Of a stretch of 64,000 nt of DNA, positions 25,828 through 35,227 are shown one piece after another. Within the stretch, counting starts at the first letter, position 1, and each line of letters begins with the position of its first letter. The position numbers and the translations under genes are program-made. The stretch is taken from contig NZ_QGTL01000005.1 of assembly GCF_003182135.1 (NCBI RefSeq), positions 1 to 64,000 of the forward strand, in the 5' to 3' direction. The notes beneath the pieces were generated by a model. That model was not told the origin of the DNA. It did no database searches and saw nothing but the letters and a program-made list of their open reading frames with translations. This DNA is from Nocardia neocaledoniensis. GTDB taxonomy: Bacteria; Actinomycetota; Actinomycetes; Mycobacteriales; Mycobacteriaceae.

Positions 25828-27998
25828 GTGCTCCCCGCGCGAGCGGGGATGAGCCCTGCACGACACGTTGGACGGTGCCGGGGTCGGCGTGCTCCCCGCG
25901 CGAGCGGGGATGAGCCCCCGCACCCCGAGAACACCCTCACCGAGGGCCCGTGCTCCCCGCGCGAGCGGGGATGAGCCCCACCGGTGTGGCTTCGCGGCGA
26001 CTTTGCCGCCGTGCTCCCCGCGCGAGCGGGGATGAGCCCCGAGAGCTTGCCATCGGCCTGGACAACGCCCTGTGCTCCCCGCGCGAGCGGGGATGAGCCC
26101 CAGCAGGATCGCCTGCAGCGGCTGCGGCAGCGGTGCTCCCCGCGCGAGCGGGGATGAGCCCCACCAGGCCAGCCTCGGGCTCCACTCCGGAAGAGTGCTC
26201 CCCGCGCGAGCGGGGATGAGCCCAGCGGCAGGCCCTGACTGTTGTGGCGGTGGCGGTGCTCCCCGCGCGAGCGGGGATGAGCCCGACGTTCCCAGGCTTG
26301 AGGAGTCGCTGGTCTTGTGCTCCCCGCGCGAGCGGGGATGAGCCCGAATCGCTGATCGGCTGGTACGTCGCCACCGAGTGCTCCCCGCGCGAGCGGGGAT
26401 GAGCCCAGCCAACAGCTTCCGAAGTCGGTCTGGGTTACGTGCTCCCCGCGCGAGCGGGGATGAGCCCGCTTCGCCTGTTGGCTCGTATCGGTCGACGGAG
26501 TGCTCCCCGCGCGAGCGGGGATGAGCCCGTCGAACTGTCCAAGGGCGTGCGCGACTGGATGGTGCTCCCCGCGCTAGCGGGGATGAGCCCGGATTGTCGG
26601 CAACCTGCAGTGGTGCCGAGGAGTGCTCCCCGCGCGAGCGGGGATGAGCCCCGAGTCCTGATCGGCGTCGAGGTCGCACACGAGTGCTCCCCGCGCGAGC
26701 GGGGATGAGCCCGTGTCGCCGACCGCCAGCACGCCGCCGGTCATGTGCTCCCCGCGCGAGCGGGGATGAGCCCGCTTGCGCCTTGGTTCCGACAGGGCTG
26801 CTGGTGTGCTCCCCGCGCGAGCGGGGATGAGCCCCAAGGCCGCCGCGAAAGCGCGCATCGCCCTGAGTGCTCCCCTCGCGAGCGGGGATGAGCCCATGTA
26901 CGCCTTGCCGTCGACGGTGTAGCGCTGAGTGCTCCCCGCGCGAGCGGGGATGAGCCCGTCGATACGTCATGGATCGAATCCGCCACCGTATGCTCCCCGC
27001 GCGAGCGGGGATGAGCCCCTACACGACGCGCTCAGCCGAGGAGGCACACAGTGCTCCCCGCGCGAGCGGGGATGAGCCCGGGTTCGCCCGCGACATGCTG
27101 CTGGGGCTGTCGTGCTCCCCGCGCGAGCGGGGATGAGCCCAACGTCAGCTTGAACAGGACAAGCGCAAGGCTGTGCTCCCCGCGCGAGCGGGGATGAGCC
27201 CTCGCTCCGGTCGTGGATCACGGTGGACAGCATGTGCTCCCCGCACGAGCGGGGATGAGCCTCTTGCCGAGGTCTTCGGCGTGGAACCGCCCCGGTGCTC
27301 CCCGCGCGAGCGGGGATGAGCCCCACCGGACCCACATCGCGATGGTGGGGAAGCGGTGCTCCCCGCGCGAGCGGGGATGAGCCCTCGGGCCGGCCTCGCG
27401 TGTGGGCGATGACCGGGTGCTCCCCGCGCGAGCGGGGATGAGCCCAGCTTCGTCCACCTCGGTGGACGGCGCCCACGGTGCTCCCCGCGCGAGCGGGGAT
27501 GAGCCCTCGGCGGGTGCGTTGGCGCCGATGTGGTCGATGTGCTCCCCGCGCGAGCGGGGATGAGCCCCCATACTTTGGATTCCTGCCTCTCGGGCCAGAG
27601 TGCTCCCCGCGCGAGCGGGGATGAGCCCTACCTGGGCGTGAACTACCGCCGCGACGTGCAGTGCTCCCCGCGCGAGCGGGGATGAGCCACAGCCACCAAC
27701 GGCGATGCTTGGTGGCCGCGTGTGCTCCCCGCGCGAGCGGGGATGAGCCCAGCGGGCCCAGGGTAGGGCCGACGTTGTTGCCGTGCTCCCCGCGCAAGCG
27801 GGGATGAGCCCGAAGAGGGATGGCTCAGCACCGGTACACAGCGGTGCTCCCCGCGCGAGCGGGGATGAGCCCCGGATTGCGATAGAGGTGGCCGACCGAT
27901 CGCGGCGAGGTGCTCCTCGGCAGCAGGGATGAGCCCGAGTCGTTCGGGGCGGCGATTCAGGCGCTGAGGGTGCTCCCCGCGCGAGCGGGGAAGAGTCT
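25828..27998 (+). CRISPR. Type I-E CRISPR array 3: 36 repeats, 35 spacers
   Basis: Same repeat and orientation as arrays 1 and 2, in the canonical place directly after cas2. Spacing is 61 or 62 nt. Single-base repeat variants appear at 26562 (GCTAG), 26867 (CCTCG), 26990 (A for G), 27234, 27661 and 27783 (GCAAG). The last two units (27910, 27 nt, and 27970, ending GAAGAGTCT) are decayed, again far from the left leader. The spacer at 27812-27843 pairs with one in array 1 (see findings). Confidence 0.97.
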
Positions 27999-28096
27999 TT
28001 GGGCTCATGCAACCCACACACAACAAACACACACTATTGGCCGGAATCGACGGGAACTGATGGGTGCCTGCCAGCACGTCCTTGACGCGAAGTGCA

Positions 28097-28116
28097 TTGA
28101 TTACCAATAGTATTGG
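28097..28116. repeat. AT-rich imperfect palindrome near the island edge
   Basis: ATTACCAATAGTATTGGGTA is an imperfect inverted repeat (TACCAATA / TATTGGGTA), about 45 nt left of the tRNA fragment. It could be part of a recombinase arm or core site, or an operator. This is suggested only by its position and composition. Confidence 0.3.
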
Positions 28117-28159
28117 GTAGCAATAGGTACGTTTGAGCTGATCGGAACCGTCGCCAGGT

Positions 28160-28190
28160 GGTCGCAGGTTCAAATCCTGTCAGCCCGACA
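28160..28190 (+). tRNA. 3' fragment of a tRNA gene (best match tRNA-Pro), likely attachment-site half
   Basis: GGTCGCAGGTTCAAATCCTG followed by TCAGCCCGACA is the T-arm (GCAGG-TTCAAAT-CCTGT) and 3' acceptor strand of a tRNA. From memory of actinobacterial tRNAs it best fits tRNA-Pro. No matching 5' acceptor (CGGGCTG), D-arm or anticodon arm lies upstream, so this is only the 3' part. Such fragments mark where an integrative element has recombined at a tRNA. It is followed directly by a terminator. Confidence 0.65.
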
Positions 28191-28193
28191 GTG

Positions 28194-28227
28194 AAAACCC
28201 CCTCTGACCTGGGTCGGAGGGGGTTTT
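28194..28227 (+). terminator. Rho-independent terminator after the tRNA fragment
   Basis: AAAACCCCCTCTGAC and GTCGGAGGGGGTTTT form a 15-bp stem with one G-T pair, a 4-nt loop and T-rich downstream bases. It sits 3 nt after the tRNA end, as for a real tRNA transcription unit. Confidence 0.85.
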
Positions 28228-28762
28228 CTCGTCCTCGGAGATTTGACGTGGTTTGGCCAAACTTCACAGTTCGAATCTGATCAGGTGTCCAGTGCCTCGA
28301 AGCCGCGCTCCTCGGAGTGGTCGTCCGCCGTCGAGTTGGTAGGCAAAACTGCCCGCAGGGGAGTGCGCATCGACGGCGGTACCGGAGGGTGTGAACGGAA
28401 CGGGTAGGCGCCCGGTGGCGGTGCCCTGGACGAGGCCATCCATCTCGGAACAGGCAGTGCGTGTAAACAGTTCTGGCCCGTGCTCGTGTGATGTGGGCTC
28501 GCGCATTCGAGCGTGCTGGGCGAGGCTTCCACATGCACGATCTTGCGATGCACACGCTGGATCACGCCTGCGCCGTGGCGGCGGTGCAGGAACGCAGGGG
28601 AAGGTCTCGCCTCGGTGAGCAATCGGCTGAGGCGAGACGCACTGCCCCGGAGAACCGAGGTGTCGAGTTCGCTACCGTGCGCCCGATGACGATCCCCGAG
28701 AGAAACCCCGAATGGAGAAGGTCAAGGGTTCGATTCATGCAGCACGTGTCTGCGGTGGCAGC
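28228..28762. other. 535-nt stretch without a recognised gene
   Basis: An 80-aa minus-strand frame (28264-28506) exists but carries no motif I recognise. It could be a decayed gene at the island border. Nothing else is supported. Confidence 0.3.
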
Positions 28763-30538
28763 TCATGCGTTGTAGAGGAACTCGATGTGGTCGCGATACT
28801 TCTCGGTGATTTGCTTGCGTCGTAGTTTCATTGTGGGGGTGAGTTCGTCGCCGCCCGGGTCCCACGATGCGTTGAGGATGATATGTCGTTTGATTTGTTC
28901 GACCCGGGACAGTGATGCGTTGCCTTTGTCGACACCCGCGGCGACGATCTCGTGGATCTGTGAGTTCGAGGCGAGGGTGGCGAGGGAGTGGTCTGCGATC
29001 CCCAGCTGTCGCGCGGCTGCGATCGCCGCGTCCGGGTCGAGGGTGATCAGTGCGACGTTGAAGGGCCTTCCGTCGCCGATGACAGTGATGCAGGCGATGA
29101 GCGGACAGGCCGTTTTGATGGTGTTCTCGATATGGGCTGGTGACATGTTCTTGCCGGCCGCGTTGATCAGTATCTCTTTCTTGCGATCGACTATTCGTAC
29201 GTAGCCGTTGTCATCGATCTCGGCGATGTCTCCGGTGTGCACCCAGCCGTCAGCGTCGAGAGCGTCCCCGGTGAGCTCGGGCGCACCGCGGTATCCGCTG
29301 AAGCACACCGGCCCTCGGATCAGCAATTCTCCATCGTCTGCGAGGCGGATTTCGTTTCCTGGCATCGCGATGCCGACTGTTCCGAGGCGATTACTGTGCG
29401 GCGGATTGATGGTTCCGATGCCCGTGGTCTCGGTCATGCCCCAAACCTCGATGATCGGAATGCCCAGGGCGGAAAAGAACTCCAGAGTGTCCGCTGCGAT
29501 AGGAGCGGAACCGCACACGGCAGCGCGGGTGCGGTCGAGCCCTAGAGTGGCCCGCAGCCGCGAGAGCATATTCTCCAGGTGGCGGCGCTCGACGTCGCTC
29601 ACCACGGGTGGTTGGCTGTCGTTTTGTCGAGCGCGGATGGTCTGGCGGCCGAATTCGATTGCTCGGCGGGAGGTTTCCCGCACCTCGTCGTCCGTCTCGG
29701 AGTCGATGAGTGTTTCGAGTGCTGCGCGGAATTTCTCCCAGATCCTCGGGACAGCGAACCATAGGGTGGGTCGGGTGTCCACCAGTGCGGGAAGGATGAA
29801 TTTGGGATCGTCTACGTAGGTGACTTGGATGCCGTGGATCGCCATCCAGTAGAGGGTCGATACTCGGTCGGCGATGTGGGCGGCGGGCATGAAGGAGGTG
29901 ATGCTGTCGCCGAAGTGCATCGGCACGACCTCGCCGATGGCCTGTGCGGCGGCCATGATGTTGGAGTGTGAAATCGGGACGGCCTTGGGAGTGCCCGAGG
30001 TTCCCGATGTGTAGATCAGGGTGGCGGTGTCATCGGGTCGGACGTTGCGCCAGGTGGCGTCGAAATCGAATCCTGGAGATGTCGTCGCTTGGAGGTCTTC
30101 GAGGGTCAGGTCGGCACGGGGGTCGGGCCCCTCGACCGATACCAGGTGCTCGACACGCACCCCACTGTGCTGGACGGTGTCGAGCATCGCCTGCTCGCAG
30201 AGCAGGACCTGGGCGCCGGAGTGCTCGAGGACGTAGGCAAGTTGTTCAGGCGCGGAGGTGTTGTAAACCGACAGCGTGGTGGCGCCGAGATGCATTGCGC
30301 CGCAGTCGATCCACGCAAATTCTGGCCGGTTGCGCATCATCATCGCGACCACGTCGCCGGGGCGGACGCCGTAAGCGTGCAGCCCTTCGGCCACAGCACG
30401 CACGCGCCGGTCGTACTCGTGCCAGGTCACGCTGATCACGTCCTGTGGTGTCCGGATTGCGACCGCGCCCGGATCGACGGTCTTGGTGAGCTGGAAGGCG
30501 GCGCACACGGTGTCGATGCTCTGCGAAATGGTATTCAT
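28763..30538 (-). CDS. Long-chain fatty acyl-CoA ligase (AMP-forming, FadD-type)
   Basis: 591 aa. The adenylate-forming signature TLIYTSGTSGTPKAVPISH lies near residue 170. VWGMTETTG (motif A5-like), WVHTGDIAEIDDNGYVRIVDR and KEILINAAGKNMSP follow. The protein activates a free fatty acid to acyl-CoA with ATP, and length and motifs fit the FACL/FadD15 type. It is the third gene of a leftward operon: oxygenase, aldehyde dehydrogenase, ligase. The 11-nt gap to the dehydrogenase suggests co-transcription. Confidence 0.9.
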   Translation of the reverse strand: MNTISQSIDTVCAAFQLTKTVDPGAVAIRTPQDVISVTWHEYDRRVRAVAEGLHAYGVRPGDVVAMMMRNRPEFAWIDCGAMHLGATTLSVYNTSAPEQLAYVLEHSGAQVLLCEQAMLDTVQHSGVRVEHLVSVEGPDPRADLTLEDLQATTSPGFDFDATWRNVRPDDTATLIYTSGTSGTPKAVPISHSNIMAAAQAIGEVVPMHFGDSITSFMPAAHIADRVSTLYWMAIHGIQVTYVDDPKFILPALVDTRPTLWFAVPRIWEKFRAALETLIDSETDDEVRETSRRAIEFGRQTIRARQNDSQPPVVSDVERRHLENMLSRLRATLGLDRTRAAVCGSAPIAADTLEFFSALGIPIIEVWGMTETTGIGTINPPHSNRLGTVGIAMPGNEIRLADDGELLIRGPVCFSGYRGAPELTGDALDADGWVHTGDIAEIDDNGYVRIVDRKKEILINAAGKNMSPAHIENTIKTACPLIACITVIGDGRPFNVALITLDPDAAIAAARQLGIADHSLATLASNSQIHEIVAAGVDKGNASLSRVEQIKRHIILNASWDPGGDELTPTMKLRRKQITEKYRDHIEFLYNA

Positions 30539-30549
30539 TGGTGTGGTTC

Positions 30550-32010
30550 CTATCGGCCGTGCAGCCAGGTGATGAGTCGGGGCAGGAGTTGGTTGAGCCA
30601 GTCCGGTCGGCGGAAACTGAGGAGGTGTACTCCGGGGATCGCAAAGCGTTGCGTGGCGATGGCGCGGGTACGGGTGAATTCGTGTAGGCCTTCGGGCCCA
30701 TGAATTCTGCCGAAGCCGCTTTCGCCGCGGCCGCCCAACGGAAGTGCGGCGATGGCGGCGAAACCGAGTACGGAATTGGTCGAGATCTGTCCGACGTCGA
30801 GCCTGCGGGCGATGTCGAGTGCGTGATGACGCGAGAACACTGCACCGGCCAAGCCGTAGCTCACATCGTTGGTGAGGTGAACGGCCTCGTCGACGGAGTC
30901 CACCGTGGTGACTGTGACAGTAGGCCCGAAGGTTTCCTCCTGGATCGCGGCACTGGAATGCGGCGGGTCGACCAGGACGATCGGGTTGATGTATCGAGAG
31001 CCGATGCTGTCGAGTCCCCCCAACGCGGTGTCTGCACCGGCGGTGATCGCGTCCTCGACGTGTCGGCGGACGATCTCGATCTGGCCGGGCATGGTCATCG
31101 GGCCGTACGAGACGCCGGGGTGCACGCGGCGCAGAGCCGTGGTGAGTTCGGCGAGGAACTGTTCCCGCACGGGACGTTCGACGTAGACGCGCTCGATGCC
31201 GACGCAGGTCTGGCCGGCGTTGCCCATCGCGCCGAAGGCGATAGCCTCGGCGGCGGCCGGGATATCGGCATCGGCGGCGACGATTGCGGCGTCCTTGCCG
31301 CCCAACTCGAGGGTGACCGGCACCAGGTGTTCAGCGCAACACGCCATCACCTTTCTGCCGGTAGCGGTCGATCCGGTGAAGGCGATCTTGTCGACTCCGG
31401 CGTTGCACAGCGCCGATCCGGTGGCTCCAGCGCCGGTGACGAGCGCCACCACGCCTTTCGGCGCATCCGGGTTAGCGCGTGCGAACGCGTCGGTGTACCA
31501 GCGAGCGACGAGCGGCGTGTACTCACTCGGCTTGAACACCACCGTGTTGCCTGCGGCAAGGGCGGTGGCGATTGACCCGTTCGGGGTGTAGAGCGGATAG
31601 TTCCACGGCCCGATCACGCCGACCACGCCGAATGGCAGACGCTCTACCTGCGCGGAGAAGTTTCGGGTCAGCATGCCCGGCGTCCGCTTGGTCGGTCGCA
31701 GTACCGTGCGGGCGTGCTCGGCCGTCCATGCGATGTGTTCGAGCGTGAGCAGCAGCTCGAGCGCGGCGTCGGGACGCGGTTTGCCGTTCTCCGCGTGCAG
31801 CAGCGCAATGATCTCCTCGGCGTGTCGCGCCATGTAGCGTCGCCACGCCATCAGACGTCGTCGTCGGCCATCGAATCCCTGATCGCGCCACCACGGAGCG
31901 GCCGCACGCGCGAGGTCGGTGACCGCGCGAACCTCGTCCGCACTCATCACCGGGATACGACCGAGTACCTGGCCCGTAGCCGGGTCCAGGCTGTCGATGT
32001 GAGTCGTCAC
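30550..32010 (-). CDS. NAD(P)-dependent aldehyde dehydrogenase
   Basis: 486 aa from the GTG at 32010, which overlaps the oxygenase stop by 4 nt (GTGA); the frame is open to 32103 but there only shadows the oxygenase. Motifs include GVVGVIGPWNYPL, VVFKPSEYTPLV, the catalytic glutamate in TLELGGKDAAIV, and the cysteine nucleophile in NAGQTCVGIERV. It resembles the coniferyl-aldehyde/fatty-aldehyde branch. It would oxidise an aldehyde to the acid used by the acyl-CoA ligase (inference from the operon). Confidence 0.9.
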   Translation of the reverse strand: MTTHIDSLDPATGQVLGRIPVMSADEVRAVTDLARAAAPWWRDQGFDGRRRRLMAWRRYMARHAEEIIALLHAENGKPRPDAALELLLTLEHIAWTAEHARTVLRPTKRTPGMLTRNFSAQVERLPFGVVGVIGPWNYPLYTPNGSIATALAAGNTVVFKPSEYTPLVARWYTDAFARANPDAPKGVVALVTGAGATGSALCNAGVDKIAFTGSTATGRKVMACCAEHLVPVTLELGGKDAAIVAADADIPAAAEAIAFGAMGNAGQTCVGIERVYVERPVREQFLAELTTALRRVHPGVSYGPMTMPGQIEIVRRHVEDAITAGADTALGGLDSIGSRYINPIVLVDPPHSSAAIQEETFGPTVTVTTVDSVDEAVHLTNDVSYGLAGAVFSRHHALDIARRLDVGQISTNSVLGFAAIAALPLGGRGESGFGRIHGPEGLHEFTRTRAIATQRFAIPGVHLLSFRRPDWLNQLLPRLITWLHGR

Positions 32011-32912
32011 CGGTCTGCCGCCTTCTTCGTGTTGCGGGGGCGGTGGCCGAGTGTGGGCACGTCGAGTGGGCGTGGATGGCGGGTGCCGAAGTGGTCCGAC
32101 CACGACCTGTGTGGTCGGTGGGGTCGCGTTGCCTGCAGCCGCAGATACATGCCGGCGGCCGGTGGTACCAATCGCCGGACCGTGGGTGAGGGATCGGGAA
32201 GTCGGTGTACGGCACGCAGATCAGCGGTGAACAGCGTCAGCAAGATGTTGTCGGCGAGTTCCCGGGTTCGGCGGGGGAACCAGCGGGTGTGCCAGTCGGT
32301 GAAGAGCTGATCTACCAGTGCTCGCCCGCCTTCTGTGTAGGAGTAGGAGGTCTCGTAGTTCAGAGTCCAGGCGAGGAACTGGGCACGGGTGCCGGGAACG
32401 GTGAGGCCCATGTATTCGCCGACGCCGCGCCAGAACTGGTAGTGCGCCTCGCGTTCGACGGCGGTGAATACGTCGAGTCCGAGCTGGTCGGTGATGCGGC
32501 ATCCTTCGAATGCCAGCGATGCGAGGGTGTAGAGCTTGTCGTCATCTGTGATGCCGAAGCGCGAGTGGATCTGTTCCATGCGATCGATGACGGCGCGGCC
32601 GCGGGCGCTGGAGTGTCCGTGTCGCATCATTTCGCCGAAGAACAGCAGAGTGTCGTCGTTGCGTCGTCGGACGTCGTGCATCATGTCGCCGTTGCCGGTG
32701 CGATACACGATCCGCGCGATGGATGGGATCGCGACTTGGCGTGCGAAGGCGACGGTGTACGCCGCATGCGCGAAGATCGCGTCGCCGTAGCGGACTTCGA
32801 GGCTGAGGTGAGTCGCCTCCTCGTTGTCGAGCACCGGATCCAGTTCTGCGAGCCGCTGGGCGATCGCTCGTCCCGATACCAACCGGCGGGCCATCAGGGG
32901 GGTTGTCGACAT
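32007..32912 (-). CDS. MpaB/Lcp-like oxygenase-family protein (DUF2236)
   Basis: 301 aa from the ATG at 32912, with GGAGG 6 nt upstream. YTLASLAFEGCRITDQLG and REAHYQFWRGVGEYMGL resemble the DUF2236 family. That family contains MpaB, which cleaves a polyprenyl side chain, and latex-clearing proteins, heme-dependent enzymes that cut C=C bonds to aldehydes. Histidines in ADYTV-like and HYQFW positions may hold heme, but I cannot verify which. It is the first gene of the operon with an aldehyde dehydrogenase and an acyl-CoA ligase, which fits the fate of a cleaved unsaturated chain. The substrate is unknown. Confidence 0.68.
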   Translation of the reverse strand: MSTTPLMARRLVSGRAIAQRLAELDPVLDNEEATHLSLEVRYGDAIFAHAAYTVAFARQVAIPSIARIVYRTGNGDMMHDVRRRNDDTLLFFGEMMRHGHSSARGRAVIDRMEQIHSRFGITDDDKLYTLASLAFEGCRITDQLGLDVFTAVEREAHYQFWRGVGEYMGLTVPGTRAQFLAWTLNYETSYSYTEGGRALVDQLFTDWHTRWFPRRTRELADNILLTLFTADLRAVHRLPDPSPTVRRLVPPAAGMYLRLQATRPHRPHRSWSDHFGTRHPRPLDVPTLGHRPRNTKKAADR

Positions 32913-32958
32913 CGTTGTCCTCCGCGCATCACGCCGCACCGATGAATGTAGGTACGGC

Positions 32959-32996
32959 ACCGTTCCTACTTTCAGTGTGCAAATAGGAACGGTTCC
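32959..32996. promoter_or_regulatory. TetR-type operator between the oxygenase operon and TetR
   Basis: ACCGTTCCTA (32959-32968) and TAGGAACGGT (32984-32993) are perfect inverted repeats. The right half also forms the palindrome GGAACGGTTCC (32986-32996). A second related copy (GGAACGGGGCCGTGTCAAG, 33087-33105) sits right before the TetR start. Control by the adjacent TetR is inferred. Confidence 0.65.
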
Positions 32997-33113
32997 GTGT
33001 CAAGATTTGTCGACAACTTTTCGTCCCCGTGCCTGGAACGGCTGTCGGCCCGCGGATGAGGCGCGATCTGGGGCGCCTTGCGATGAGGAACGGGGCCGTG
33101 TCAAGGTTGATCT

Positions 33114-33746
33114 GTGACCGGTGTGGTGCGGCCGTATCGCGGTGTTGCTGCGCAGACGCGGCTGCGGGAGCGGCGCCAGCGTGTGCTCGAAGCGTGCTTG
33201 GATCTGGTGGCGGAGTCCGGCGTCGCTGATATCACGGTCGAGGCGATCGCGGCGCGGGCGGGACTGTCGAAACGCTATTTCTACGAGAGCTTCCGTGACC
33301 GCGACGCAGTTCTGGTCGCAGCTTTCGGTGAGGCACTCAGCCCGATGGGTCGCGAGCTTGCTGCCGAGTTGTCGGCATGTAGCTGTGTCGAGGAGCGGGT
33401 GGAGCGCACGGCTAGGGTGCTCGTGCGGACCTTCACGTCTGATCGGCGGGTCGCGCGTTTGTACACCGAGGCGCCCGGCAACGGCGCGCTGGCGCAGGCC
33501 CGTCGGCAGATGGTCGATGAGTTCACGCCCCTGCTGGTGCGTGAAGTGCTGCTCGGCGATCCCGCCGATCCCCGCGCGTCGGCCACCTCGATGCTGATGG
33601 TCGCCGGCACCACCGAGGTCCTCGACCGGTGGCTGCGCGGGGACCTCGCCCTTGGTGATGAACAGTTCATCCGGATGTTGACGGTGCTGGGGATTCGTCT
33701 GGCGGGCGCGGAGTTCGACGAGGAGCTGCGCCGACAGTCGCTGTGA
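33114..33746 (+). CDS. TetR-family transcriptional regulator
   Basis: 210 aa from a GTG. The DNA-binding domain is ITVEAIAARAGLSKRYFYESFRDRDAVL (residues about 37-64), followed by a helical sensor domain with no obvious cofactor motif. It is divergent from the oxygenase/dehydrogenase/ligase operon, with inverted repeats in the shared promoter, so autoregulation and control of that operon are likely. It may respond to an acyl-CoA or aldehyde (speculative). Confidence 0.88.
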   Translation: MTGVVRPYRGVAAQTRLRERRQRVLEACLDLVAESGVADITVEAIAARAGLSKRYFYESFRDRDAVLVAAFGEALSPMGRELAAELSACSCVEERVERTARVLVRTFTSDRRVARLYTEAPGNGALAQARRQMVDEFTPLLVREVLLGDPADPRASATSMLMVAGTTEVLDRWLRGDLALGDEQFIRMLTVLGIRLAGAEFDEELRRQSL

Positions 33747-33895
33747 TATCGCAGCTGATGGCGAGCTGCTCTCAGCGAGCAGCCACACCGTTGTGCCGGC
33801 CGTTGGGCATCAGAGTGAAGTAGTTGTTGGATTTCTGTCAATAGCGTGCACAAGTTGTTGACAAGCCGCCAACAGGGCTGCCAAGGTACCGATGA

Positions 33896-33907
33896 TTGGA
33901 TATCCAA
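33896..33907. promoter_or_regulatory. Palindrome upstream of the thiolase/fadB operon
   Basis: TTGGATATCCAA is a perfect 12-nt palindrome, 80 nt before the thiolase start, within an otherwise AT-richer promoter stretch. The regulator is not identified. Confidence 0.4.
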
Positions 33908-33986
33908 CTATTGGACCCCCTGCGACTGCGTCGACGGCCGACCCGAGCCGCTCACAATCGCTGACCTGCCGAACAATCGAGGAACC

Positions 33987-35198
<1,212 letters not shown>

Positions 35199-35227
35199 GC
35201 GCCGGACCCGGATACAGAGGAAAGACC

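Noticed and set aside
6734..27998. Self-targeting spacers against genes in this window
   Set aside because: I saw no spacer matching a gene here, but an exhaustive comparison by eye is not possible, so nothing is claimed.
28264..28506. 80-aa minus-strand frame after the terminator
   Set aside because: No motif, no clear ribosome site; too little support to call a gene.
28034..28555. 173-aa minus-strand frame containing GLTGFEPATT
   Set aside because: This peptide is a well-known false translation of a tRNA T-arm; the region is the tRNA fragment and terminator.
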